A stretch of 64,000 nt of DNA from Hydractinia symbiolongicarpus (Eukaryota > Cnidaria > Hydrozoa > Anthoathecata > Hydractiniidae): positions 23,627,001 through 23,691,000 of the forward strand of contig NC_079882.1 of NCBI RefSeq assembly GCF_029227915.1, given 5' to 3'. Within the stretch, counting starts at the first letter, position 1. Every line of letters starts with the position of its first letter. Position numbers and translations under genes: made by a program. Under the pieces are notes generated by a model. The model made no database searches. It worked only from the letters and a program-made list of their open reading frames with translations, and was not told the origin of the DNA. Shown piece by piece: positions 33,783 through 42,765 of the stretch.

Positions 33783-36035
33783 ATGGCGTACTGTGTAGCG
33801 TGTGGATGTGAAGTCAAAACAGAGCACACTTTTTGTGGGAAATGTGGCGCTAGAACATTAGAAAACGATACATCTTGTACTCCATCGAATACGATGCCTT
33901 TGAATAGTTTTACCGAGAGTCGAGAAAAATACAGACAGAGCTTCTTCAAGCCTGGTACAAAAAAGAGACATAGTATATCATCAACAACAACATCAGCAAA
34001 ACCATCATCTGCTTCTATGATGGGAACAAATAATAAGCAGAAGAACAGTTCAAAAGAATTAAAAATATCAGTGATTATTAATGTGGGCATAGCCATGCAG
34101 GATGAGTACAGAGAGATGAGAGTTGTTCGTGGGCGAAGACTTCCTCTAAAAGTATTAGAAGCATCATCTGGAACAGAAATTTTACTTGCTGCCATCGAAA
34201 AACATGGCAACCACAATCAGGAATTTTGTGCCATAGAAGATTGGGTTTTGCTCTATCCAGACTTTCAAGAAGTCATATGTATGCCTGGTAAAAGTGTTTC
34301 TTTTAAATTAAATGACTACAAGGAAGACCTTTGTAAACCATATTCCCAAATTTTATTTTACCTGTGTTTGTCATCACAATTTTATCATAATAGCAAAAAA
34401 AGTGACAAAATCAATTATATCAATAAAGAAAATACGTCCACAAGAGTCGATAATGCCTACATATTTTTGACAACAATTGACGATGTAGATGATCCATTCG
34501 GTTTACTTAATGATGGACACAGTTGCAGTTCTATCCCTTCAACTGAGTATAACAGTACACACTGTGCATTTCCTACATTTGATAACAACATCCATTCAAT
34601 TGAAAATTATATTGACAATGAACCATCTTTAACAGACAAACTTGAAAACTTGCAAGCATCTCTAAAAATAGTTGGAACTGTGGAGCTTTCAGTGAGGCGG
34701 AGAAAAATTTGGCTTGACACATTAGAGAAATTACAACGTTTTTATCGTGAAGGTGTTAAACCGTTTACAATTACATTCATTGGTGAAGAAGCACAAGATG
34801 GTGGTGGGCCACTTAAAGAGTTCTTTGCAGCACTTTTTGATGATGTGAAAAAATATTTATTGCAATCAGGTGATAATGGCTCAACATTCCTGCATGACTT
34901 CGAAAAATTACAAAAAGGTCATTTCAAATTATTTGGTAACCTAGTGTCATTGGCACTTATCATGGGTTGTGCTGGACCAAGGTATTTTATGCCTTGTGTT
35001 GTATCGAAGCTCTTGGATGGCGGCACAGAAGTTTTCAAAGTTGATGACGTCCCTGATATTGACATTCAACAAAAACTTGAAAATGTATTAGCTGCCACAG
35101 ACAATGCTGCCTTCAAGACAGCTATACAGCTTTTCCCAAAGAGATACGATTTAGGAGTTACAAAAGTCAATGTAAGTTTAGAAGATAAGTCATTATTTAT
35201 TGACAACATCATCAGACACTGCTGTTTATCCAGTTGTGCAGAGGAAATTGCCTCATTTTTAAGTGGGTTGGATATTCTTGGAATGTTAACAATTTTAAAA
35301 ACACATTACAAAGAAAGTGAAATCGAATTTGCTATTTCCAAATCATGTCAATCCTCAGATGTATTGAAAATTTACACTACAGTAGAATACACGAGTAATA
35401 CAGAAGATAAATCACTATGTGAAGCAGAAGAAGACATATGTTACAACTGGACAAATTTTTTAGAAATTTTAGAGCACGAGGGATCGAAAAAAGTCAAAAT
35501 TATTTGTCTGAACGAAGAAGGGCATGAGTCAAACAAAGAGCATGTAATCACTTTAAGTGATGTTGTTCAATTTTGTACTGGTTCAAAGTTTGTTTTGTCA
35601 TCAATGTATGGACAAGGGAAAATATCTTTTAATCATGTCAATGATGAGCAGTTTGGGAAATGTGTCAATGTAAGCACATGCTTAATGATCCTGACATTCC
35701 CAGTAACACCAAGATACTTGGAGTCGATTATTTTTTGTTTATTCACTTTTCAACACCATGTCATGTTAGTTGCATTTTGTTATATTTTATTGCTGCAACC
35801 TAAATTCTCAAGTGAAAAAAGTCTTCACAAGAAACAGTATATTGTACTTTTTATGTTTGACATAAATTTTGTTAATGTTCATTATACAGACTCCTTTTCT
35901 TACTACTTATGTTTGACTGCACGCCAATATCATTCGACTTACATGAAAAATAGGCTTGTTTCTTGGTTAAAATTCGTCAATATAAATATATTTTTGGCTA
36001 CATCATATACTACTATGTTATATTTCTATGGATGA
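33783..36035 (+). CDS. Transposon-encoded HECT-domain E3 ubiquitin ligase with zinc ribbon
   Basis: Single open frame, 750 residues from the ATG at 33783. Residues 4-22 form a zinc ribbon (CVAC ... CGKCG). A Ser/Thr-rich linker and an uncharacterised region follow. The HECT domain spans about 300-650: FTITFIGEEAQDGGGPLKEFF opens the N-lobe near 335, HFKLFGNLVSLALIMG and FLSGLDILG follow, and the C-lobe has CTGSKF and the catalytic STC at Cys633 before LTFP. HECT ligases pass ubiquitin through this Cys to a substrate. Substrates are unknown; the element's integrase or host defence factors are guesses. The last ~110 residues are hydrophobic and unlike a normal HECT end, so the true stop or a 3' intron may differ. 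No stop or frameshift interrupts the domain. Confidence 0.78.
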   Translation: MAYCVACGCEVKTEHTFCGKCGARTLENDTSCTPSNTMPLNSFTESREKYRQSFFKPGTKKRHSISSTTTSAKPSSASMMGTNNKQKNSSKELKISVIINVGIAMQDEYREMRVVRGRRLPLKVLEASSGTEILLAAIEKHGNHNQEFCAIEDWVLLYPDFQEVICMPGKSVSFKLNDYKEDLCKPYSQILFYLCLSSQFYHNSKKSDKINYINKENTSTRVDNAYIFLTTIDDVDDPFGLLNDGHSCSSIPSTEYNSTHCAFPTFDNNIHSIENYIDNEPSLTDKLENLQASLKIVGTVELSVRRRKIWLDTLEKLQRFYREGVKPFTITFIGEEAQDGGGPLKEFFAALFDDVKKYLLQSGDNGSTFLHDFEKLQKGHFKLFGNLVSLALIMGCAGPRYFMPCVVSKLLDGGTEVFKVDDVPDIDIQQKLENVLAATDNAAFKTAIQLFPKRYDLGVTKVNVSLEDKSLFIDNIIRHCCLSSCAEEIASFLSGLDILGMLTILKTHYKESEIEFAISKSCQSSDVLKIYTTVEYTSNTEDKSLCEAEEDICYNWTNFLEILEHEGSKKVKIICLNEEGHESNKEHVITLSDVVQFCTGSKFVLSSMYGQGKISFNHVNDEQFGKCVNVSTCLMILTFPVTPRYLESIIFCLFTFQHHVMLVAFCYILLLQPKFSSEKSLHKKQYIVLFMFDINFVNVHYTDSFSYYLCLTARQYHSTYMKNRLVSWLKFVNINIFLATSYTTMLYFYG

Positions 36036-36105
36036 AAATTATGTTATTAGTTTCAAATGTCTCTTTTCTATGTTCATAGTTTATACACAAAGTTTTGTTA
36101 TCTGT

Positions 36106-37335
36106 TCAAAAATACCCTGACCATTGTGTCAATTTTTTGGTGGATATTCCATGTTCTCTGATTGTACTATTAAAATATTCAAGAAGTTCAGTATCGACCC
36201 CTATCATAGCGTTCCTGCGTTCTGAAATTACATCTCTTTGCGATATCAAGTTATGTATATGATCTTCTGATATCAAGCGTTTTTGGTCATTAGCATTAAC
36301 TGTAGTTGGCAAGTAAAATAAGATATCTGGAATTCCACTCACACTGTCGTGGCGGGACTTTCGTATAAAGTGGGTATTCCATTGGTAGCGAACCTGGTCT
36401 AGTTGAGATTGTAATAAATCAGAAAACACAAACCAAACACATTCCTCATGAATGTGATTCCCCGGCAATAACACTCCTTTCTCTACCATATTCTTAAAAA
36501 AAATTATTATCCAACTTGTGAAAGATCGTCGATAGAAGGACCACCAATTTTCGATCCTTTGATTGGACAGCGATGACCCATATCTGTGTGCGTTAGCGTC
36601 TTGTGTTAAGTAACACTGCATATCAGCCATAACACCGTTTTCGGTACCACAATCTGTTCGAACTAAAAGTGGACAAAACCCCAACTCTTTTACTTTTTCT
36701 AAGAACAAGTGAGCAGGTACTAGTGGGTTGTTATTGCTTCTGGAAACTTTCAACCATAAAACTTTTTGCGAGAAACCATCAATACAACCGTGAATGGGTA
36801 GACCATATGGTTTCAGTTTATCATACCCATCCACATGCCAGCAATTGTTAGGACCGGGTGATGTGTATTCTCTACGGCGTAGACGGCGCGATCTTCTTTG
36901 TTCAGTACCATCCGGATCTAACTCTCTTAGCAGTTACATCACGCTGTCACGTGTAGCCATTATGCCATATGAACATCGAAGTAAATGCCAAAGCCCTCGG
37001 TATCCTTTCACTGCAGCTGGACCTTGTAGTTCTTGTTCAATTATACTACGTAAAACTGCCTCGTTAACATTACTACGTCTCCTTTTCAACCCAAGACTTC
37101 GTAATCGTCGTTTCAGGGTTCTCGTTGACATTAATGTTCTATGATATATTTTTAAAAACAGAACGATTGCATTGTATGGGAAATGCTTCTCAAAGTAATA
37201 AACTATCAATTCTCGCTCATCTGCTGTAGCTGGAGGACTGTCTGAGGTAGTACATAAGTCTTTTCGTGATCCACATTGAGTACAAAATAAAAAATCGTCA
37301 GATAACTGCCTACCACACTGCGTACAGAATGACAT
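36106..37335 (-). pseudogene. DDE integrase/transposase with zinc ribbon, one nonsense codon
   Basis: A single minus frame with one in-frame TAA at 36934-36936. Start is taken at ATG 37335 (MSFCTQCGRQL); an upstream ATG at 37374 is possible. A zinc ribbon (CTQCG ... CTQCG) is followed by a helical region with a basic helix-turn-helix-like part (TLKRRLRSLGLKRRR). The integrase core then shows HVDGYDKLKPYG (first Asp), CIDGFSQKVLWL, RTDCGTENG (second Asp) and SNQRIENWW (catalytic Glu). The DDE triad is complete. This belongs to the integrase-core family in fish and invertebrate genomes with the GYDKLKP motif. It cuts and joins the element's ends. The single stop lies before the catalytic core, so this copy is probably dead unless read through. 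Confidence 0.8.
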
Positions 37336-37840
37336 ACTTGTGTAAACAATGGAGGAGAAACCGATCAGTGCCATGCTCTTATAATTTAATTTTACTTATA
37401 AATATTTTTATTCCATTTTTTTTGTACTTGTTTTTTCTTTTCTTGATTGGTGAATTTTTTTTTTTCGATTTCAATTTTATTTTCTCGATCGGAATTTTTT
37501 TTATTGTTTATAAAGAAATTTAGTTTTCAATTCAAATTTTCTTTTTTGAATTCGAATTCTATTTTTGAGATTTGAATTTTCTTTTCTCGATCCAAATTCT
37601 TTTTTCTCCCTTTAGACTTTCTTTTCGGTGTCCCCTCTCAGCTTCCGTATCAAACTCTTATAAAATTTAAAAACTTTAAATTACAATAAATCCTGTTCTA
37701 ATAATCTTTTGGCATTCTAAATTTCCTATGTTATATAATTTTTGCTGATAAATCCAAATATGCCACTCATTTTTCTCAAAAGTTCCTTGTTTTCTTTTTA
37801 AAAATTTGATAAGGTTAACCCGGATCCGAGAATTGACATC

Positions 37841-38289
37841 TCATTGCAGTCTGTGATTTTTATTTTTTTTTGCCTGTGCCATGCACATGTCCATGGTTCT
37901 TAATGCAAAATGAAAATGTTTTGTCACCTTGCAACTTATATAGTTAAACCGTCTAAGTTTTTTTTTTTTTATGCTTAGCATCTTATCCTAGTATTTTTAA
38001 ACTTTAATGGTGTGTATGAATGGGTCCAGTGAGCTTAAGAGACCCCAGTAATGGACAGGAGATATTGCACACTCATATCATGTTAATCCTTTTTTTAGAA
38101 TTAAGAATATGTTTTAATGAGCGCTAAGAGAAGCATGTTAATTTGTGCAGCACCCTACTTAAAAGTCTAGATTATGTAATTCACTTCCTTTTCCATTTTC
38201 TCCCTTGTTTCAGATTGTACTGTGAACAAAATAATATATATCCTAACATAGTAAAAAAGATCGAGCTTCCCGAAACATGCAATAAAAAT
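37841..38289. other. Intergenic, no gene recognised
   Basis: T-rich non-coding sequence between the repeat that hosts the transposon and a decayed coding region. Confidence 0.4.
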
Positions 38290-39170
38290 ATAAAAAAAAT
38301 TTTTTGTTTGCAAGTCTTCTTAGGCCATAGGTTGTTTTTGCTTCACTCGTCTGCCAGAATTAGAGATGTTCTCAACATTGTTTATGTCAGTGTCTTTCTC
38401 ATCAGGCATGACATTTGTGAATGAATCCTCGCTGGCATCTTTGTCACTGTATGGAATGTTTTCGTTGCAGTCACTGTCTTATTCTGATTCCTGTAGAGTT
38501 GGCAGATCATTTGAACTCTGTTTATGTGTTGTACTAATTGTCACTGTTGGTTCAGATTCTTCTTACAACAGTGTGTTAACTTTTTGAATGTCCTTGGCAT
38601 TTCTTAGTATGCTGAACCTGAATTGCCACTATTTGGTCCTTTTTTAAATATGATGAGCTCAGTGGTAGTACGATAGCTTTGGTCGAAATACTGTTTCTGG
38701 ATTTCCTCCATTAACAATTTTTTTCATTGGTGAGTTTGGTGAATCAGTATGCTCTGTTTTAATGTCCTGGTTGCTGGCAAATTTTTTCTTTATAATGCGT
38801 TTGACTATTTTTACTGATGACTCAGCTATAATCTGCTAGATTGATGGCAGAAGGGACTGTTGTGTGTTTGAATTCTCACTTTTTTGAAATTGTTCAAATT
38901 TGTAAGAGTCGTGTTGTGGTCCATTGTCTGAGACCTGTCTTTTCATTCATTTTGGACTAAGAACTGGATCGTTTCATTTCGTGTGTGTTGGCTGCAGCGT
39001 GTCTATTTGCATTTTTGCTGGAATAACTACTCCTTATAGCCCTTTAATATTTATTTGTGGACCTTTGTTAGCTTGCTCGACTTTCCCAAAAGGCTTCTGG
39101 ACGACAACCTGATTTTGTGTTGGGCTATCCTGTGTTTTTTTTCATTTAATGGTCACTGAAGTTAACATCT
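38290..39170 (-). pseudogene. Decayed coding sequence of unknown origin
   Basis: On the minus strand several blocks read open in nearly one frame, broken by stops: QVVVQKPFGKVEQANKGP, then VIPAKMQIDTLQPTH, then VKRIIKKKFASNQDIKTEHT, and an acidic Ser/Asp-rich block (CNENIPYSDKDASEDSF). Codon-like, low-complexity protein sequence over 800 bp with stops throughout suggests a processed or fragmentary pseudogene of a nuclear-type protein. The parent gene was not recognised. Confidence 0.35.
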
Positions 39171-39497
39171 TAGCAGTCTCTTGCTGCACTTTCACAATTT
39201 GTCACATATCATTAATCAAATACAGCTAGTCATTCTTGTGTAGTCTTTTTAATTATGAATTATTCAGAATATTTATACAGGATATAGCCACTTATGTATT
39301 GGAAACACTGTTGTCAATATAGGTCCTGTGTTCTGAATGTATAAATTACGTTTCAAGGGCATTGCCTACCCACTTTTAATAGGCTTATACAGTAAATGTT
39401 AAAACAAGCTCTGAGCTAGTGAAGATGTTTTAAAGATTGCGAATGGAACAGTACTACATATAAATACTAAAACCTGGTAAATGCTTAAATACTATAG

Positions 39498-41308
39498 ATA
39501 ACAGGTTTACTTCGTAGTCTTAAACATATACCCGATAATGAATTAACCTCGTTGAAAACAAAATTAAGAAGTACTTGTGAAAAATGTAACAAGATTGACA
39601 TTCCATATAAATATGAAAAAGTAATTGATAACTTATCAAACAATAGAAATATTATCGCAGTGAAACAAGACAAGGGAAGAGGGGTTGTAATCTTAGATGC
39701 AACCAAGTATGCTGATAAATGTATGGAATTGTTAAACACTGATCAGTTTAAAAAGCTTCCAAATGATCCTACAGCAACAACAGAAAAGAAGATACAAAAT
39801 GCCCTTAGGAAGATTAAATCCAAACTATCAGAAAGTGAGTACAAACGATTATACCCAACAGGTTTCGCACCAGCGAGATTCTATGGTACTGCGAAAATAC
39901 ATGAATTACAAACAAATGGAACAGTGAATGATTTACCTATACAACCAATAATCTCTAACATCAATACAGCTTCATACAATCTTGCTAAATACTTAGCAAA
40001 ACTTTTATCACCACTAAGTACATCTGAATACACTGTTAAAAGCACCAATGAGTTCATCACACATATAAAACAACAGTATGTACCAAGAAACTCAGAGCTT
40101 ATATCATTTAATGTCACTTCATTATTTACTAACGTTCCTTTAGACTTCACAATTGACATTATTCTTAAGCAAATTTACACCAACAAGGAAATTAAGACGA
40201 ATATACCTCAACAACAAATGAAAGAACTTCTTATACTTTGCACGAAGAATGTTCATTTTAGCTATAATAACAAAATTTTTATACAAACTGATGGTGTTGC
40301 AATGGGATCGCCGTTAGGCCCAGTTCTTGCAGGTATATTCATGGTTCAGTTAAAAAGAACAATTCTACCATCCTTAAAAGTTCACATGAGCCCATGGAGA
40401 AGGTATGTTGACAACACTATTGCGTACATAAAAGAAGGTTCGATAGATTTTGTTGTGTCGAAATTGAACAATTTCCATAACAACATTAAATTCACATATG
40501 AAACAAAGCAGAATAGTACTATTGCTTTCTTGGATGTACTTGTAATAAGGGAAGAATTTGGAATCCAAACCACAGTATATCGTAAAAATACTAATAACAA
40601 TATATATCTTCATTAGCAGTCGTTTGCGCCAACCACATGGAAAAGAAGTACATTACAAACCTTAGTGTCTAGAGCATTCAAAGTATGTTCCAACGAAGAG
40701 CATTTACAGAAAGAAGTTCTACACCTTAAGAAAGTGTTTAGAGACATAAAGGCTATCCAAATTGGGTTATTGAACAAACAATTGAAAAGGTTAAACATTT
40801 GAACACAGCAGTACAGCCAACTCAACAAACAGTATCAAATACTGATATCGAAGAGCATTATTTGATGTTACCATATAAAGGAAAATTAGGAGAAACGACT
40901 ATAAAGTCATTACGTAACAAAAATGTTGTACCTGCAAACAATACATGCAAAATTATCTACACAGGAACAAAACTAAGTTCGAAATTTAATGTTAAAGATA
41001 AGATTGAGAAAAAACACAAACATGACTTGATATATAAAGCCACATGTCCTGATCAAAATTGTGAAGCTATGTATATAGAAGAAGTAGGTAGAAGATTTGC
41101 AGAACATCACAGACCACCATGGACTAATAAAAAGTCACATTTGGTTGAACATGCACAGAAGTCTGGCCACCAAAGTATCACCATAGACGATTTCGAAATT
41201 CTGTCTGGTGGCTATAGAAACAACAAATTCAAAAGAAAGTTGGCAGAAGCATTACATATTAAGCACGTTGAACCAACCTTGAATGTTCAAGAACAATCAG
41301 TCCATTGA
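39498..41308 (+). pseudogene. Penelope-like reverse transcriptase with GIY-YIG endonuclease
   Basis: A long + frame (39498-40616) carries Penelope-type RT: KQDKGRGVVILD, FYGTAKIHE, FNVTSLFTNVPL (motif A), DGVAMGSPLGPVLAG (motif B) and RYVDNT (motif C). A TAG at 40614 (where Trp is usual) and a frameshift near 40748 separate it from a second frame (40799-41308). That frame shows the GIY-YIG endonuclease pattern LIYKATC...MYIEEVGRRFAEH, the linker type of animal Penelope/Neptune elements. Both catalytic Asp positions examined (motif A and the second Asp of motif C) are Asn, and the YIG Gly is Glu. The copy is inactive yet otherwise well conserved. It inserted just upstream of the first visible exon of the membrane-protein gene. 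Confidence 0.85.
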
Positions 41309-41425
41309 ATTTGTTGAATTAAGTTGTTATATTTTTTATTACTGTTTTTATATAATATATATGTATGCATAGAAACGCTTACTTACTGTAACATTTTAAC
41401 TTTTAATTTGTAAAAAATATACACT

Positions 41426-41460
41426 CTGATGATGTCTACTGGAATGTGTAGACGAATATA
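41426..41460 (+). ncRNA. Hammerhead-like 3' terminal motif of the Penelope element
   Basis: CTGATGA at about 41426-41432 is followed by a perfect 6-bp stem GTCTAC/GTAGAC with an 8-base loop and then GAA. The last A of the GAAA box is T. It marks the 3' terminal region of the Penelope-like element. Confidence 0.5.
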
Positions 41461-41596
41461 TAGTTTTTAAAGAAAATCGTTTTACATCCCTCTGATTTTC
41501 AAAATGATCAAGCTTCTGGTTATTTTATTTATAATCAAGTTGTATGCCCGAAATGATATTTTCCAAGATAACATGTAACTTTTTTGTTTTGTTTAG

Positions 41597-42765
41597 AATC
41601 TAAATGCTGACAGTTCACCGCCAAGTTATGGTAATGATGAACCACCAGCCTATGACAGTGTGGCAGGTTTGTATGGATATGCTATTGACACTTTGTATTA
41701 TTTGTTATGTGACCTCTTTGAGAATGGTAATTATCTATTTGTTAGATCGTCCTCCAACATATGAAAGTATATTTGGAGAAGTAAGACAGGCGAGAGAAGA
41801 ATCGTCAGGGACTGTTGACTTTTTAAAAAAGGTGGCAATTCTGTTTATCTCAACAAGTAGGAGTTTAATATATTATCGCATCTTTTGTTTTTTTTGTTTG
41901 TGTTACTTCAAATTGAAATGTTTACTTTACTCGTGGTTGATGTTGTTATTTTTAGTTGGATGCACAATCTGTTTAGCAATATTTCTTGCTATACCTATTG
42001 CTTGTATTGTAATTGGTAAGTTTTTTATTATTTAAAAATCTCATATGGCTACGTTAAGGGACGGCCAATTAGGGATTTAATATTGTAAGTTTTCAAAAGA
42101 AGATACTGAGTATTACTACCTTCTCAAAAAATAACATTTGTACTTTTGAAGTCTGACAATCAGTCTCTTTGTCTTTGAGCTCAGGGCATGTCCTGGGCAG
42201 GATTTTAATTATTTTTCCATATGCTGCATGAAAATGAATAGGAACCTTGGCTAGCTCGTATGATATTACAATAAAGCAAAATTCATTTCGACTGTTGTTT
42301 TGCGAGGTAGCTTACGTATGCGTACTTATGCGTCTTGTTAATGTATGCGTACTTATGCGTCTTGTTAATTTACCTTTAGGCGTAAAGTTTAAAGATGATT
42401 GTCCTGTTGAAAAATATATACCCATCTATTTGATCGTTTTGGGTGCATTTGGTGTCCTGCGGAATATTGTTGGTTTGTACTCACAGGTAAAGAAAAGGTC
42501 CGAAGGATCCGATTCGGATGACGATGATTCCAAAAAATCTCTATGCGAGCGCACTATTGACTGTTTTTTAATTGGCTGGTTTATTGCTGGTAATGTATGG
42601 ATATATTCCGTATATGAACCGAGTTCTGATCCCACGAAACATAACTATTGTGATCAGACATTGTATTTATTTGCTTTTTGGTTAACAACGGCGTCCTATA
42701 TTTTCATTGGATTTGTTTGTTGCTGCATGTGCTGTGTAGCGTTTTGTTCAATTTTGATGGAATAG
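41597..42765 (+). CDS. TMEM272-like four-pass membrane protein, 5' end not found
   Basis: Four exons, 41597-41666, 41746-41856, 41956-42015 and 42380-42765, join in phase to 208 residues ending in TAG. The N-terminal part is Pro/Tyr-rich with PPSYG, PPAYDS and PPTYES motifs. Four hydrophobic segments follow: around exon junction 2/3 (ICLAIFLAIPIACIVIG), IPIYLIVLGAFGVL, CFLIGWFIAGNVWIY and LYLFAFWLTT...CCCMCCVAFC. The motif C-P-x-E-x-x-IPIYLIV-x-G-x-FG is typical of TMEM272-like proteins, whose function is not established. The loop after segment 2 holds an acidic SDSDDDD stretch. The start codon lies upstream, perhaps beyond the Penelope insertion. A polyadenylation signal AATAAA is at 42897. 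Confidence 0.72.

Larger units (their letters stand above)
33492..37655. mobile_element. DNA transposon encoding a HECT ligase and a DDE integrase
   Basis: The element runs 33498-37649 with inverted ends TACGGAAGCCGAGAAGGG and its near-perfect inverse, and is flanked on both sides by the 6-bp direct repeat tcaaac (33492-33497 and 37650-37655). The long ends contain 20-bp repeats (aaattcaaatcgagaaaag). Two genes converge: HECT-domain protein (+, 33783-36035) and rve-type integrase (-, 37335-36106). Six-bp duplications, ends TAC...GTA and an IS3-like integrase agree with what is remembered of the eukaryotic IS3EU superfamily; this class assignment needs checking. Coding content is nearly intact, so the insertion is fairly young. 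Confidence 0.8.
33267..37833. repeat. Older palindromic repeat that hosts the HECT/integrase transposon
   Basis: attctcggatccgggttaac at 33267-33286 recurs as a perfect inverse at 37814-37833, with weaker inverted similarity continuing inwards. The right arm (37656-37840) also resembles 23665-23850 in intron 1 of the LITAF gene (shared blocks caaatcctgttctaat, tgctgataaat, cactcattttcctt). The transposon therefore inserted into a copy of an older dispersed inverted-repeat element. Confidence 0.55.

Noticed and set aside
36106-36834. Possibility that this integrase is the missing integrase of the Polinton-like element
   Set aside because: It lies 15.5 kb outside the Polinton ends, inside another element with its own target duplication, and is of a different integrase type.
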